Source of the DNA: CAZSMK01 sp964608095
GTDB taxonomy: Bacteria > Sumerlaeota > Sumerlaeia > MWCT01 > JAGHBZ01
Length of the DNA stretch: 45,311 nucleotides
Assembly: GCA_964608095.1 (NCBI GenBank)
Contig: CAZSMK010000094.1
Coordinates: 1 to 45,311, forward strand
Direction: 5' to 3'
Below, piece by piece: positions 1 through 8,943 of the stretch. Positions within the stretch are counted from its first letter, which is position 1. Each line of letters begins with the position of its first letter. Under the pieces are notes generated by a model. The model ran no database searches and was not told the origin of the DNA. It was given only the letters and a program-made list of their open reading frames with translations. The translations under genes were made by a program, and so were the position numbers.

Positions 1-71
1 TATTCGTATCTGATGCTACGTTCCCGATTTCGCGAATCGCTCCTTTTTATTTTTTTATACTATTTTTTTTG

Positions 72-100
72 TTGACAATAAAAAGAAGATTATTAATAAT
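72..100 (+). promoter_or_regulatory. Candidate sigma70-type promoter for the propeller/amidase operon
   Basis: A perfect -35 box TTGACA (72-77) is followed after 17 bases by AATAAT (95-100), which matches the -10 consensus at five of six positions but not at the important first T. It lies in a very AT-rich stretch about 50 bp upstream of the first gene, on the correct strand. AT-rich sequence produces such matches by chance, so this is a candidate only. Confidence 0.4.
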
Positions 101-149
101 AACTTAAATTTTTTTATATTATATACATCCTGGGTATAGCTGAAAAATA

Positions 150-1190
150 ATGATGCAGGGCAGAAGAGTTCTCATAATCTGTAGTATCGTGGTCTTCGTA
201 TGTGTCGTCATCATTACAAAGGTGATTAAAAACGGTATCGATGAAGGACACGATTCAACTACCTCTCATAGTGCCTTAGCTACGCTCCCCGGTATCGAAA
301 CGCGCGATTCTTCCTCTTTATTAATATCTTCTTCCGGGAAAGAAACAGAACCTGACGGCAGTGCTTCTGCTGAAATGCATACTTCTAATAAGGCCCTTAA
401 TAAGGCGGCGATAAAAGGGCAGACGGATTCTTCGGCTCCTCGAGCCCCTTTTGTTGTCGGTGAAAGCAGAGCCATCACCGGAAAAGAAGATTTCATCTCA
501 CCACGCTGGTCACTTGATGGTCTTGACATCCTGGTTACCGGCGCCAAATATAAAGGGCTTTACCTTGTTGCGGCAGACGGTTCAAGCATTCGGCAGCTGA
601 GCGATGAAGACGGTATCGGGTACGATGTGAAATGGAGTCTTGATGGGACGAAGCTGATAGTTACGAAGGAAGGAGAAACACGCGTCTTCGACCTCACTGG
701 ACAGGAATTAAATATTGATGAAATCGATGCGATGAATCTTGCCGAACTTGTCTATGCACGTGACGACAATATTTATCTCCGTGACCCTGAAACCGGCAAT
801 GAGGTTGCCCTTACCGGTAAAGAGGCGGATGCATATTATAATCCCGAACTTTCCCCCGACGGCACACATGTCGTTTATGAAGGGTTGACGACGGGAATTC
901 ATATCCAGAACCTGGAAACAGGGGAAACCATATCCGTGGGCACGGGCAACCACCCACAATGGCTTAGTGATGGAAAGGGTATAATTTATGATGTAACCCA
1001 GGACGATGGCGAACGATTGATATCGGGTGACATCTATTTCGCATATACAGATGGTTCAGGCGTTATAAATCTTACCATGACTCCCGACCTTATCGAGACC
1101 AACCCCAGAATATCTCCGTGTGGAAGATTTCTTACGTATGAAATCGATGGGCAGATTTTTGTTGCCCGCCTTGAGGATATAGTAGATTAA
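150..1190 (+). CDS. Membrane-anchored TolB-like (PD40) beta-propeller protein
   Basis: The 346-residue protein starts with an uncleaved-looking membrane anchor (about residues 6-25, rich in I and V). A Ser/Thr-rich linker runs to about residue 100, and a beta-propeller fills the rest. Propeller blades show as repeated PD40/TolB-type motifs: RWSLDG, KWSLDG, ELSPDG, QWLSDG and a final RISPCG, each followed by a hydrophobic strand. Such propellers bind proteins or peptides in the periplasm, and no catalytic residues are expected. The partner is unknown. The gene is 39 bp upstream of an amidase on the same strand, so the two are probably co-transcribed and may act together on the cell wall. No strong Shine-Dalgarno sequence precedes the start; the second ATG (153) is equally possible. 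Confidence 0.75.
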   Translation: MMQGRRVLIICSIVVFVCVVIITKVIKNGIDEGHDSTTSHSALATLPGIETRDSSSLLISSSGKETEPDGSASAEMHTSNKALNKAAIKGQTDSSAPRAPFVVGESRAITGKEDFISPRWSLDGLDILVTGAKYKGLYLVAADGSSIRQLSDEDGIGYDVKWSLDGTKLIVTKEGETRVFDLTGQELNIDEIDAMNLAELVYARDDNIYLRDPETGNEVALTGKEADAYYNPELSPDGTHVVYEGLTTGIHIQNLETGETISVGTGNHPQWLSDGKGIIYDVTQDDGERLISGDIYFAYTDGSGVINLTMTPDLIETNPRISPCGRFLTYEIDGQIFVARLEDIVD

Positions 1191-1229
1191 CCTTAAATAC
1201 CACACTAAAAAGAAAGGAGGTGGCTTACG

Positions 1230-2273
1230 ATGCGTACAACGTCTCTAATCGTGCTTCTGATTGTCTTTGCCTCGATGTCAGCCATTGCCCTGGGTTATCC
1301 GAAGATTTGTATCGACCCGGGACATGGAGGCTCTGATCCCGGCGCAGTCGGGTATGTCGTCGAGAAGGACATCAACCTTGACACGTCATTGAAAATGAGG
1401 AACTGGCTCAACCTGGACACCGATGACGGCGGCGGTGGATATGCATGGTCTGTCATCATGACACGCACCACCGATGTATACGTCAGCCTCAGCGGTCGCA
1501 CCTCTTACGCGAACAACAACGGCGCTAACCGGTTCTTCAGTATCCATGCAAACGCCTTCAGCGACTCGAGCGCCCACGGGTCCGAGACCTTCTGTTACAC
1601 CTATGGTTCCTCAAACAGCTTCGACCTCCGTAACAAGACGCAGGAGGAACTTATCGCACACGGCGGTCTCTACAACCGTGGCACCAAAACCGCGAGCTTT
1701 TACGTGCTCAAGTACACCAACATGCCCGCTATCCTGACTGAGCTCGGTTTTGTGACCAACTACTCTGATTCACAATCGCTGGCTAGCTCGTCATGGCGGA
1801 ACGAGGTGGCTAAGGGTTTTCTCCATGCCTGTCAACGTCATTACGGCTATTCCGCATATACCCCTTCATCACATGTGACACTTATCGTTGATAACTCCCA
1901 CAGCGGATTCAGTTGTTCGGGTAACTGGTGGTTAGGCTCGTGGAGTTCCCAGAGATACGGGTCGGATTACAGAGTCCGGTCGACCGAAGCGGTGAGCGAT
2001 CCCGCAACATGGTCTGTTTCCGTACCTTCAAGCGGCAACTACACGGTTTACGCATGGTGGACTGACGGCGCCAACCGCAGTGCTCAAGCACCGTATATTG
2101 TCTACCATTCCGGCGGTTCCTCGAGTATCTACACAAATCAGCAGTATAACGGCGGTAAGTGGAATTCACTCGGGACATATTACCTGAATGCAGGCTCGAA
2201 CCAGGTTAAACTATCCTGCTGGGCTCCCTCAGGATACTATGTGATTGCTGATGCGATCAAATGGTACAAGTAG
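1230..2273 (+). CDS. Secreted N-acetylmuramoyl-L-alanine amidase (Amidase_3) with golvesin-type C-terminal domain
   Basis: A zinc amidase that cleaves the bond between N-acetylmuramic acid and the peptide stem of peptidoglycan. Residues 1-22 form a signal peptide. The Amidase_3 fold covers about 24-205, and its expected zinc ligands and catalytic residues are visible: H32 in DPGHGG, E45, H106 in SIHANAF and E171 in LTELGF. The rest (about 218-346) is a beta-sandwich resembling the golvesin C-terminal domain, with the usual markers: DNSHSGFS, YGSDYR, the paired Trp of YAWW, and a closing VIADAIKW. That domain is usually attached to secreted hydrolases and is thought to bind polymer. The start is fixed by a strong AAGGAGG ribosome-binding site. 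A hairpin follows the stop codon. Confidence 0.9.
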   Translation: MRTTSLIVLLIVFASMSAIALGYPKICIDPGHGGSDPGAVGYVVEKDINLDTSLKMRNWLNLDTDDGGGGYAWSVIMTRTTDVYVSLSGRTSYANNNGANRFFSIHANAFSDSSAHGSETFCYTYGSSNSFDLRNKTQEELIAHGGLYNRGTKTASFYVLKYTNMPAILTELGFVTNYSDSQSLASSSWRNEVAKGFLHACQRHYGYSAYTPSSHVTLIVDNSHSGFSCSGNWWLGSWSSQRYGSDYRVRSTEAVSDPATWSVSVPSSGNYTVYAWWTDGANRSAQAPYIVYHSGGSSSIYTNQQYNGGKWNSLGTYYLNAGSNQVKLSCWAPSGYYVIADAIKWYK

Positions 2274-2290
2274 CAAGTCACAAGCAGGCA

Positions 2291-2333
2291 GGGCATCCAT
2301 TTTCCTGATTTCTCCGGCGGAAAATGGATGCCC
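2291..2333 (+). terminator. Strong hairpin after the amidase gene, likely terminator or attenuator
   Basis: A 15-bp perfect inverted repeat (2291-2305 with 2319-2333) encloses a 13-base loop. It sits 17 bp after the amidase stop and 20 bp before the next start. The downstream strand is pyrimidine-rich (TCTCCTTCC) rather than a clean T-run, so it may be a weak intrinsic terminator or an mRNA-stabilising hairpin controlling read-through into the TPR gene. Confidence 0.6.
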
Positions 2334-2353
2334 TCTCCTTCCATCTATAGAAA

Positions 2354-4906
2354 ATGAAACGTCTTAATATACCAATAGTATGGTTCACTTTTCTCCTTGT
2401 GTCAATAGCTGCATGGGGTAAAGAACCAGAGGAGTGGGAGAACCTCAGGCCTGATACACTCGAACAACGTCTGGTACGGATGCAACAGACTAATTCACCC
2501 CACATCGAGGAGCTTACCCGCTTTATGATTGAGCATTATCCCGACCGGCGTGTGCCTTATGGCATTGCCGCGACATTTTATACCCTTAAAGGTAACCACC
2601 GGACGGCAGAAAAAACCCTGCTCCAGGCAATCGAAAATGTAGAACCCAATGATGATTTCTATGTAAAACTCGCCCATTTTTATAAACGTGTCGAGCCGGA
2701 TAAGCTCGAACCTTTTATCACCGATTTTAAAAAGCGCAGGACAGACAGAGAAGACTACCACCTCCTTCTCGCACGACTTCTTATTGTGGCAGGCAGGGAT
2801 GCCGATGCAGACAGGGAACTCATACATGCCGTTGCAGTGCCCGCGACATTCAACGAGGCGCTCGAATTGCGTATTAAGCTCCTTAAACAGCTCGGACGCG
2901 AAGAGGACGCGGTCACGCTTTTGCTTGATGCAGCAACATCGCGAAGCATTCCTATCCGGGTAAGGGCGGAATACTTTAGGAAAATTCTGGAATCGCCTGA
3001 GGCACGGGAAGTATCAGTTGCCCGGATTACCCGTATATTGCCGGACATCATTGCCGGTTTTGATACGTATCCAGAGGCGCGGAAAACCATGGGTGATTTC
3101 CTCGCGTTGTTCACAGAACAGGGTATGCTTATTGATATAGAACAGGCTTTTTTGCAAAAAACATCCAGCAAGGAGATGCCCGATCGTTTACTCTGGATGG
3201 CATCCCTTATAGAACAGTACAGCGGACGAAAAGGTTCGGCATCAAGTCTGCTTGAATCATATTCGGGCGACGATCTTATCCTGCTTGAAGAAAAAGCACG
3301 TCTCCTCGCTGAGGATTCTTCCCGCACAACAGATACCCTTGCAACATGGCAACGAATTGTTGATCGTGACCCTCGGAATCAACGTCATCGTCTTTCTCTC
3401 GCACAATTTCTCAATCGGTCGGATTCGTGGAAGGAAAGCACTAAGGTACTCACTGCTGTAAATCCTGATCAACTGGAATCCGAAGCCTTTGTGCTCCTGT
3501 ATTATGCCCTTTCCTTTGACAATGCAGCCCACTTACGGGATAACGAGCGAATTGTAACGCTCTGGGAAGAAGCGCAGAAAAAATTCGATTATCCCCGGTT
3601 AAAGGTCTTTCTCAGAGGGATTTTTGATGTTATCATACAGACAGATGAACAGCGAAAATTGCTTGCAGTGGTTGAATCCAGGAGCGGAAAACACCAGAAG
3701 AGAAACCTGATGTTGCTGAAAATCGGGATTGCCGAGCAGGTCCGTGATTTTGACCTCTATTTTTCCACCGCTGCGGACTACCTCTCATCACTTCCCGATT
3801 TCGACCCTGAACTCGTGTATGAATATGTGATAGAAGCTATGAGGAGGGGCGTCGCCCGAGTCACGGTGGGTGAAGAGGTAAAGATGGTGCCCTTGCGGGA
3901 AGACTGGCTTGATTTTGCAGAGGAATGGCCCTATCGCCTTATAAGGCATCAACCGTTCGTTCCTGATTATTACATTATGCTCCTCCGGCTTGGGGAAGTC
4001 AGGGAGCAGAGCGAAGATGCCCTTGATCTTGTTCGCAACCTTGCACATCCATCAGAGACCGATGCTGAAAAGGTGCACCTTGCCGCGTATGTCCTTGCTC
4101 GTGCGGGTCGTCCCCATGAGGCTCTTCCTTTTTATCAGCGTGCTATCGAGATGGAACCTGCCATGGCGAGATACCGTGTGAATTATGCCGGATGCCTTGT
4201 TAGGGCGGGTCGCTTTGAAGATGCACTTAAGATATATGAATCCCTTCTTCTCTCCCAAGGTACTGCAGAATCCTGGAATCCCGCTTTCCTCATCGGGCAG
4301 ATATGGTATTGCGCCACTCAGATAAAAAAACCAGAACGGTTCGATAATGCGCTTCAGAAGGTCGTATCAGCTCGCTCTCTGGACATGGCTGATCTTTTCA
4401 TAACCGCAGCAGGGGTGCTTTCCTCCTCCGGGATGCACAATGATGCCCTTCTCCTGCTTGAACGTTTTCTTACGAACGAGCCGGATAACCCACGCAGGTA
4501 TGATGCACATTTTACGGCTGGTAAAATTCTCCTGGAAACGGGCGGCTTCGACAAGGCGCGCAAGCATTTCGAAGAGGCGCTCGCAATCTCGTCGAACGAT
4601 ACAACAAGAATCGTTGATGCGCGCTTCAATATTGGCGAAGTGGAACGACAACGCGGAAATTATGAAGAAACAGTGCGGCTCTGGACCAAACTTGCAGAGG
4701 ATTTTCCGGATGATGAACTTGCCCGTGATGCCCTGGTCAAAGCAGCCCTTATCGAAGAAAATCAACGCGGGCGTCCCGAAAAAGCACTTATTCTCTATCG
4801 AAAATATTTATCGGGTAATCCCACAAACCCGGACTACATTCGGCTGGCGCGGTCTAAAATCAACACCTTATCAATACCCACCGATACCTGCAAAAACGAT
4901 TCGTGA
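2354..4906 (+). CDS. Large secreted TPR-repeat protein
   Basis: An 850-residue protein with a signal peptide (about 1-22, ending near AAWGKEP) followed almost entirely by helical repeats. TPR-like helices are clearest in the C-terminal half, where the usual A-x-x-L-A-x-x-Y/F-x-x-A-L pattern recurs, for example ARAGRPHEALPFYQRAIEM, RAGRFEDALKIYESLL and GNYEETVRLWTKLAEDF. The last repeats resemble the outer-membrane-assembly class that reads gaps such as DFPDDELARDAL. TPR arrays are protein-binding scaffolds and no enzymatic site is seen. The gene follows the propeller and amidase genes on the same strand but is separated by a hairpin, and no good ribosome-binding site precedes the chosen ATG. 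The exact partner is unknown. Confidence 0.75.
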   Translation: MKRLNIPIVWFTFLLVSIAAWGKEPEEWENLRPDTLEQRLVRMQQTNSPHIEELTRFMIEHYPDRRVPYGIAATFYTLKGNHRTAEKTLLQAIENVEPNDDFYVKLAHFYKRVEPDKLEPFITDFKKRRTDREDYHLLLARLLIVAGRDADADRELIHAVAVPATFNEALELRIKLLKQLGREEDAVTLLLDAATSRSIPIRVRAEYFRKILESPEAREVSVARITRILPDIIAGFDTYPEARKTMGDFLALFTEQGMLIDIEQAFLQKTSSKEMPDRLLWMASLIEQYSGRKGSASSLLESYSGDDLILLEEKARLLAEDSSRTTDTLATWQRIVDRDPRNQRHRLSLAQFLNRSDSWKESTKVLTAVNPDQLESEAFVLLYYALSFDNAAHLRDNERIVTLWEEAQKKFDYPRLKVFLRGIFDVIIQTDEQRKLLAVVESRSGKHQKRNLMLLKIGIAEQVRDFDLYFSTAADYLSSLPDFDPELVYEYVIEAMRRGVARVTVGEEVKMVPLREDWLDFAEEWPYRLIRHQPFVPDYYIMLLRLGEVREQSEDALDLVRNLAHPSETDAEKVHLAAYVLARAGRPHEALPFYQRAIEMEPAMARYRVNYAGCLVRAGRFEDALKIYESLLLSQGTAESWNPAFLIGQIWYCATQIKKPERFDNALQKVVSARSLDMADLFITAAGVLSSSGMHNDALLLLERFLTNEPDNPRRYDAHFTAGKILLETGGFDKARKHFEEALAISSNDTTRIVDARFNIGEVERQRGNYEETVRLWTKLAEDFPDDELARDALVKAALIEENQRGRPEKALILYRKYLSGNPTNPDYIRLARSKINTLSIPTDTCKNDS

Positions 4907-4920
4907 TTCAGGGGACTGAA

Positions 4921-7900
4921 TCAGAAAGAAAGATCGAGTTCCAGCTCTTCATCACCCGCTTCAATAGTAAAAGCAGCGGAGAGCTCAGTCTCACCAACCC
5001 TCACGATGTAGTTCCCCGGGGGTAGCCGTGTAGTGTAGCTCCCGTCCGGCTCTGGTGTTACCACACAGTTTGTGCCGGTCTCGGTATTCGAGAAGACAAT
5101 CGGTTGCTCTCTTATACGCGGATCTTTATTGTCGATTGTTCCGGTGATCAGGACCAGGCGGTTCATGTGTATCACGACGTCTTCAGCGCTGCCCTCACTA
5201 AGATTTACGCCGGTGGTACCGTGAAATCCCTCGGTCTCTGCGATAATCAAGTAAGAACCCGGCGGGAGAGAATCGAAACGGAATCGCCCCTCGGTTGTGC
5301 TTATAGCGCTTTCCTCCCATGGTGAGTGCTTCATAGTATCCGTTTTTCGAAGGAGTATTGCCCCATCGCTGACAGGAATGCCGTCGGGGTTGATTATTGT
5401 GCCCTCGAGACTGCATGTCCCGGAGTCGAGCGCTATTCTCAAGGGAAGCTCTTCTTCTATCCTGCCGTTTTCTATTGTTAGTTTCTTTTCCGCCGTTTTG
5501 TATGTCTTTCCGGTGCAAAGGATTTCAAGAACGCCATCACCTAATCCACTCCACATGAAGGAGCCCTCTGTATCTGTCCTTGTCCTGTATCTCTGTTGTG
5601 AGCCTCCGGTTTCTGCCAGGACAAGGTCTATGTCGATACCCGCAAGGGCTTTGCCGGTTTTTGCATCTGTTACGTACCCTTCGATGGTTGCGGTATGGTG
5701 AAGGAAAAGAGTCACCCCGGCAGGGGGTGGATTATCGAGGTCTATTGGCTCTGTCGTGTCCGTTTCCCCTGTTGGCGCTTTCGCTTTGATGACATATATC
5801 TTCCCTGATGGTAGATTCAGCGAAAACGCGCCATCAATTGTTTGTACCTCGAACATGGATGTCTTTATCTGTGTCGTCATACGCTCACGTGGTGATGATA
5901 TTATTGCGGTCAGGGGACCTGTATATAGATTGCCTTCCGGATCGTACACGGTTATATCGATATCGCGCGATACAGGAACAGTTATGACATATTCCTCCTG
6001 AGGGAGCGGAATGTTCCTGATGGAGACCGAATCGGTTTTCCCAGGAATCTCGCTCCCCGGACGGGCTGCCGTGCAGGTTAGTTCGTCTATCCTGTCGCTG
6101 CGGACGTCTGTTATCCGGAACTTCCCTTCCTCTTTGGAGCGGATGGTATTCCTCGAGGCAAGACCAGTCTCAGTATCAAGCCACGAGTAGGTGATGCGTG
6201 CATCTTCGAGGGGTGTACCGTCTGAACTGAGAACTGTTCCGGTTAAAATATCGCCCATGGAGAATTTGAATTCGACGGTTTCGCTCAGGGGAAGATCGAC
6301 CGTACGGGTGAGCAGCTCTGAATAATGCGTCGAGTATACTTCTATCTCGATTTTCTCGTCGTGAGTGGCGAGGAGTACTTCGCCCTGTTCATCGGTAACC
6401 CCGCGGACCTTCCCTGTGATGCCGATTGCCACAACCGATGTTTCAGGAAGGGGCTGTCCTTCGTGGTCGAGAACCCGAATTACTAACTGCTGCGGTGATG
6501 CTGAATACAGTGTGAGGTAATATTCATACTCATTCGGTGTGAGGTCGAATTCTACAGGCGCTCCTGCCGCTTTACCGTCCGGCCCGATAAGTACCGCGCT
6601 GTATTGGGCGGGACCAAGTAAATGTGTAACAAATGCTGCTTCCCCGGTAACGGGACAAAGTTTTTTCTCCTCGAGGAGCGTATCGTTTAAGGGTGATAAC
6701 CTCACACGATAGTCCTGCGGCTGTTCAGACGGGATACCTTCCACTGAACCATGGATGGTATACCGACCGACCAGCATAAGCATGATATCGGTAATATCGT
6801 CTTCCGGCATATACCTGTCCAGTGTATAGGTATGAGTAAACGTTCCCCCATCTGCCGGAAAGACAATGTTCTTCGAAATAACCTTTATCGTGATCCGCGC
6901 ATCAGGCACGATGGAAGTAAATACAAACGATCCGGTAGTATCCGTGATAGTGCGGGAGGTTTTAACCCTGTCTTTCAGTTCAAGTTCGATATCGGGCAGG
7001 GGTGTTCCGTCGAAGAAGTTAATAGCTGTCCCACTCACCGTGATTCCCTGATTGACGGTAAGGACGATGTCGACGACAGGCAAGGTTCCATCGCATTCGA
7101 AGCTCACCGGGTGGCCGACTTTTACATAATCGATTATGGGTTCTGCGTAATATTTACCTGCAGGTGCACCGCCGACCTCAAATGTCCCATCGTCGCGAGA
7201 AACGGCATGAAGCATAAGGTTGTTTCCAACAATTAAAATATCACACCCGCTGATGCCGGTTCCATCACGAGATCCTGCTACAATTCCACGAAACAGAGAA
7301 CCTCCCTGGACGAGCACGATCTCGAGGCGGGATTGCGGGACATCGTAACGCTTTTTACATGCTTGATATCCCGGGTGATTGACCTGAACGGTATAGGTTC
7401 CGGGTTCAAGAGTGTTGAATACAAATTCGCCGTTCTCATTTGTAGTTGTATAAAGCGGTATCACGGGGATTTCGGTCTCCGCGATGACTTCCGGAATAAG
7501 CGGACCTATTGTACATTCAGGGATTGGCTTACGATTAGTGTCGACCACTACACCCTCGAGGATGTTTCCCCGGCTCAGGATTACGTCAATATTTTTTGAG
7601 GGAAGGTGTTCGTCTATGTAAAGCCGTCGGATATGTGGTGAAAAACCATCTTTATTCACGGCTACATAGAGGACGGCGTTTCTGATTTCGGGTATCGGTG
7701 CCTTTCCCGTTTCATCTGTGGTGAATGCCTGAATAGGTGAGAGGGGTTTTGGTAAAAGCACTGATGTCGGTCGGTAAAACGCCACGGTTGCGGCTTTGAT
7801 GGCGTTCCCCTCCGGGGAAGTTACATGGATATTGATCCCTCTACCATTTACCGCTGTTGGTGTTGGTTGCGTTCTCAGCGGTTCGGATTGCTGGATAGGT

Positions 7901-8055
7901 GAGGGGGAGGGTGCAAGGACAAATTGGGAGGAGGTCGTTTGTGTGGGAGTTTGTGCCTGCTTTTGAGTGGGGGACTCAGACGGTTTGTCTCCACCACACC
8001 CCAGAGCTACCGCTGCAAATAGCAGCCAAAGAAGTATATACCGGACACTTGCCAT
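4921..8055 (-). CDS. Giant lipoprotein of carboxypeptidase-regulatory-like (CarboxypepD_reg) repeats
   Basis: A 1044-residue protein. Its N-terminus is a lipoprotein signal peptide with lipobox VALGC, so the mature protein should be lipidated at Cys20. A Pro/Thr/Ser/Gln-rich linker follows to about residue 70. The rest is a chain of roughly nine to ten beta-sandwich modules of 80-100 residues. They share signatures such as G-x-V-x-D-x-x-x-x-P-x-x-x-x-x-V, then T-D-x-x-G-x-F and L-x-P-G-x-Y, the hallmark of CarboxypepD_reg/Cna-B-like folds. Such arrays are stalks or adhesive spacers on the cell surface, and no enzyme domain is present. The start is supported by an AAAGGAGG ribosome-binding site. 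The gene converges on the TPR gene with a 14-bp gap. Confidence 0.85.
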   Translation of the reverse strand: MASVRYILLWLLFAAVALGCGGDKPSESPTQKQAQTPTQTTSSQFVLAPSPSPIQQSEPLRTQPTPTAVNGRGINIHVTSPEGNAIKAATVAFYRPTSVLLPKPLSPIQAFTTDETGKAPIPEIRNAVLYVAVNKDGFSPHIRRLYIDEHLPSKNIDVILSRGNILEGVVVDTNRKPIPECTIGPLIPEVIAETEIPVIPLYTTTNENGEFVFNTLEPGTYTVQVNHPGYQACKKRYDVPQSRLEIVLVQGGSLFRGIVAGSRDGTGISGCDILIVGNNLMLHAVSRDDGTFEVGGAPAGKYYAEPIIDYVKVGHPVSFECDGTLPVVDIVLTVNQGITVSGTAINFFDGTPLPDIELELKDRVKTSRTITDTTGSFVFTSIVPDARITIKVISKNIVFPADGGTFTHTYTLDRYMPEDDITDIMLMLVGRYTIHGSVEGIPSEQPQDYRVRLSPLNDTLLEEKKLCPVTGEAAFVTHLLGPAQYSAVLIGPDGKAAGAPVEFDLTPNEYEYYLTLYSASPQQLVIRVLDHEGQPLPETSVVAIGITGKVRGVTDEQGEVLLATHDEKIEIEVYSTHYSELLTRTVDLPLSETVEFKFSMGDILTGTVLSSDGTPLEDARITYSWLDTETGLASRNTIRSKEEGKFRITDVRSDRIDELTCTAARPGSEIPGKTDSVSIRNIPLPQEEYVITVPVSRDIDITVYDPEGNLYTGPLTAIISSPRERMTTQIKTSMFEVQTIDGAFSLNLPSGKIYVIKAKAPTGETDTTEPIDLDNPPPAGVTLFLHHTATIEGYVTDAKTGKALAGIDIDLVLAETGGSQQRYRTRTDTEGSFMWSGLGDGVLEILCTGKTYKTAEKKLTIENGRIEEELPLRIALDSGTCSLEGTIINPDGIPVSDGAILLRKTDTMKHSPWEESAISTTEGRFRFDSLPPGSYLIIAETEGFHGTTGVNLSEGSAEDVVIHMNRLVLITGTIDNKDPRIREQPIVFSNTETGTNCVVTPEPDGSYTTRLPPGNYIVRVGETELSAAFTIEAGDEELELDLSF

Positions 8056-8942
8056 CTTGCTCCTCCTTTCGCGGCGCCTACGTTCTCGTGTGAGAACATC
8101 AGGATACTAAAACACGCGCATCATCACACCTACGAAGCTCGTTATCAGAAGCGCATGTTTAATCGTTGTTATCGGAATGTTCATTCCGGATTTCCCTTGC
8201 AAGATTTTGCCATTCAGTCTCTCGAACTCTCAATGGTATATAAGGACTTCTTTAATCACCTCGTATTCCTTGTTCCGACACTTTTTATCCAGTAAAGGTG
8301 CCCCGAAACCGGGTAACGTTTCGCATCAGTGCATCGTCCATCGGGACGAACTTCTTCAACAGGTAGATTTCCTGTCAGTTTCCGTACACCTACTTGAAGG
8401 CAAAAGGAGTTCTTCCCGGGTTCAAGACCAAGCGCGCTAAAGAAGCTTTTTCTCCATGTGCGTACCTCATCATTGCTCCAGAACATCCTGGCTACACCGC
8501 CTCATAGATAGCAAGATTAAACACATTCAGCAATGAAACACCTCCTCGTTGTGAAAGTGTTGCCAAAAGTCAATCTGTATTATACTACGCGCGGTACGGC
8601 AGGTTCAATTAGATTACGAAAATATAAGTTCAGAGAAAAGAGGTCACTGCGCAAAATGAAAAGGTTATTTGCCTTTCTCCGGTGCCCGAAGAAGTATGTT
8701 CAGACAGGTTGCAAATCAGACCGATTAACGATTGATGCAAATAGTCGATTACATTAACTGTCCTCATTTACCTTTGAAGGAGAAGTTGGTTCTTGACAAC
8801 ACCAAAGTCCGGCAGCAAAAGCGCCTGATACTATAGCCCACATAACAGTCGATCTGTTTTGTTTTAATTTTCTCATTTAGCAGCCTCATTAATTATGGTT
8901 CTCGATTGTGAATCGTAACGAACGTTCTCCTGAGAGTGAACG
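8056..8942. other. 887-bp block without a convincing gene
   Basis: Only short unrelated reading frames occur here (76 codons on the minus strand at 8256-8486, and 74-87 codons on the plus strand). None has a recognisable domain, a good ribosome-binding site or gene-like composition. No tRNA or rRNA signature is seen. The block is bounded by two related imperfect palindromes (8080-8097 and 8921-8943). It may be a decayed gene or element; the sequence alone does not decide. Confidence 0.5.
8082..8097 (-). promoter_or_regulatory. Palindrome upstream of the giant lipoprotein gene
   Basis: GTTCTC (8082-8087) and GAGAAC (8092-8097) flank a 4-base GTGT spacer, a perfect 6-4-6 inverted repeat. It lies 27 bp upstream of the lipoprotein start codon, in the leader or promoter position, and could be an operator or a leader hairpin. 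A related imperfect copy lies at 8921-8943. Confidence 0.35.
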
Positions 8943-8943
8943 T
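8921..8943. repeat. Imperfect palindrome related to the one at 8082-8097
   Basis: ACGTT (8922-8926) pairs with AACGT (8939-8943), and CTC (8927-8929) with GAG (8934-8936), leaving a 2-base bulge. The left arm shares ACGTTCTC with 8080-8087. It touches the stop codon of the antiporter gene and may be a 3' hairpin, although no T-run follows on the minus strand. Confidence 0.3.

Noticed and set aside
1..60. An intrinsic terminator at the left edge (small CGATT/AATCG stem followed by T-rich sequence)
   Set aside because: The stem has only five pairs and the preceding gene, if any, lies outside the window.
8405..8440. A tRNA-like T-loop (GGGTTCAAGACC)
   Set aside because: No acceptor stem, anticodon arm or D-arm can be folded around it.
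8256..8486. A 76-codon minus-strand frame, and a 74-codon plus-strand frame at 8533-8757, in the gene-free block
   Set aside because: No ribosome-binding site, domain, signal or plausible composition; they overlap or sit beside other equally long chance frames.
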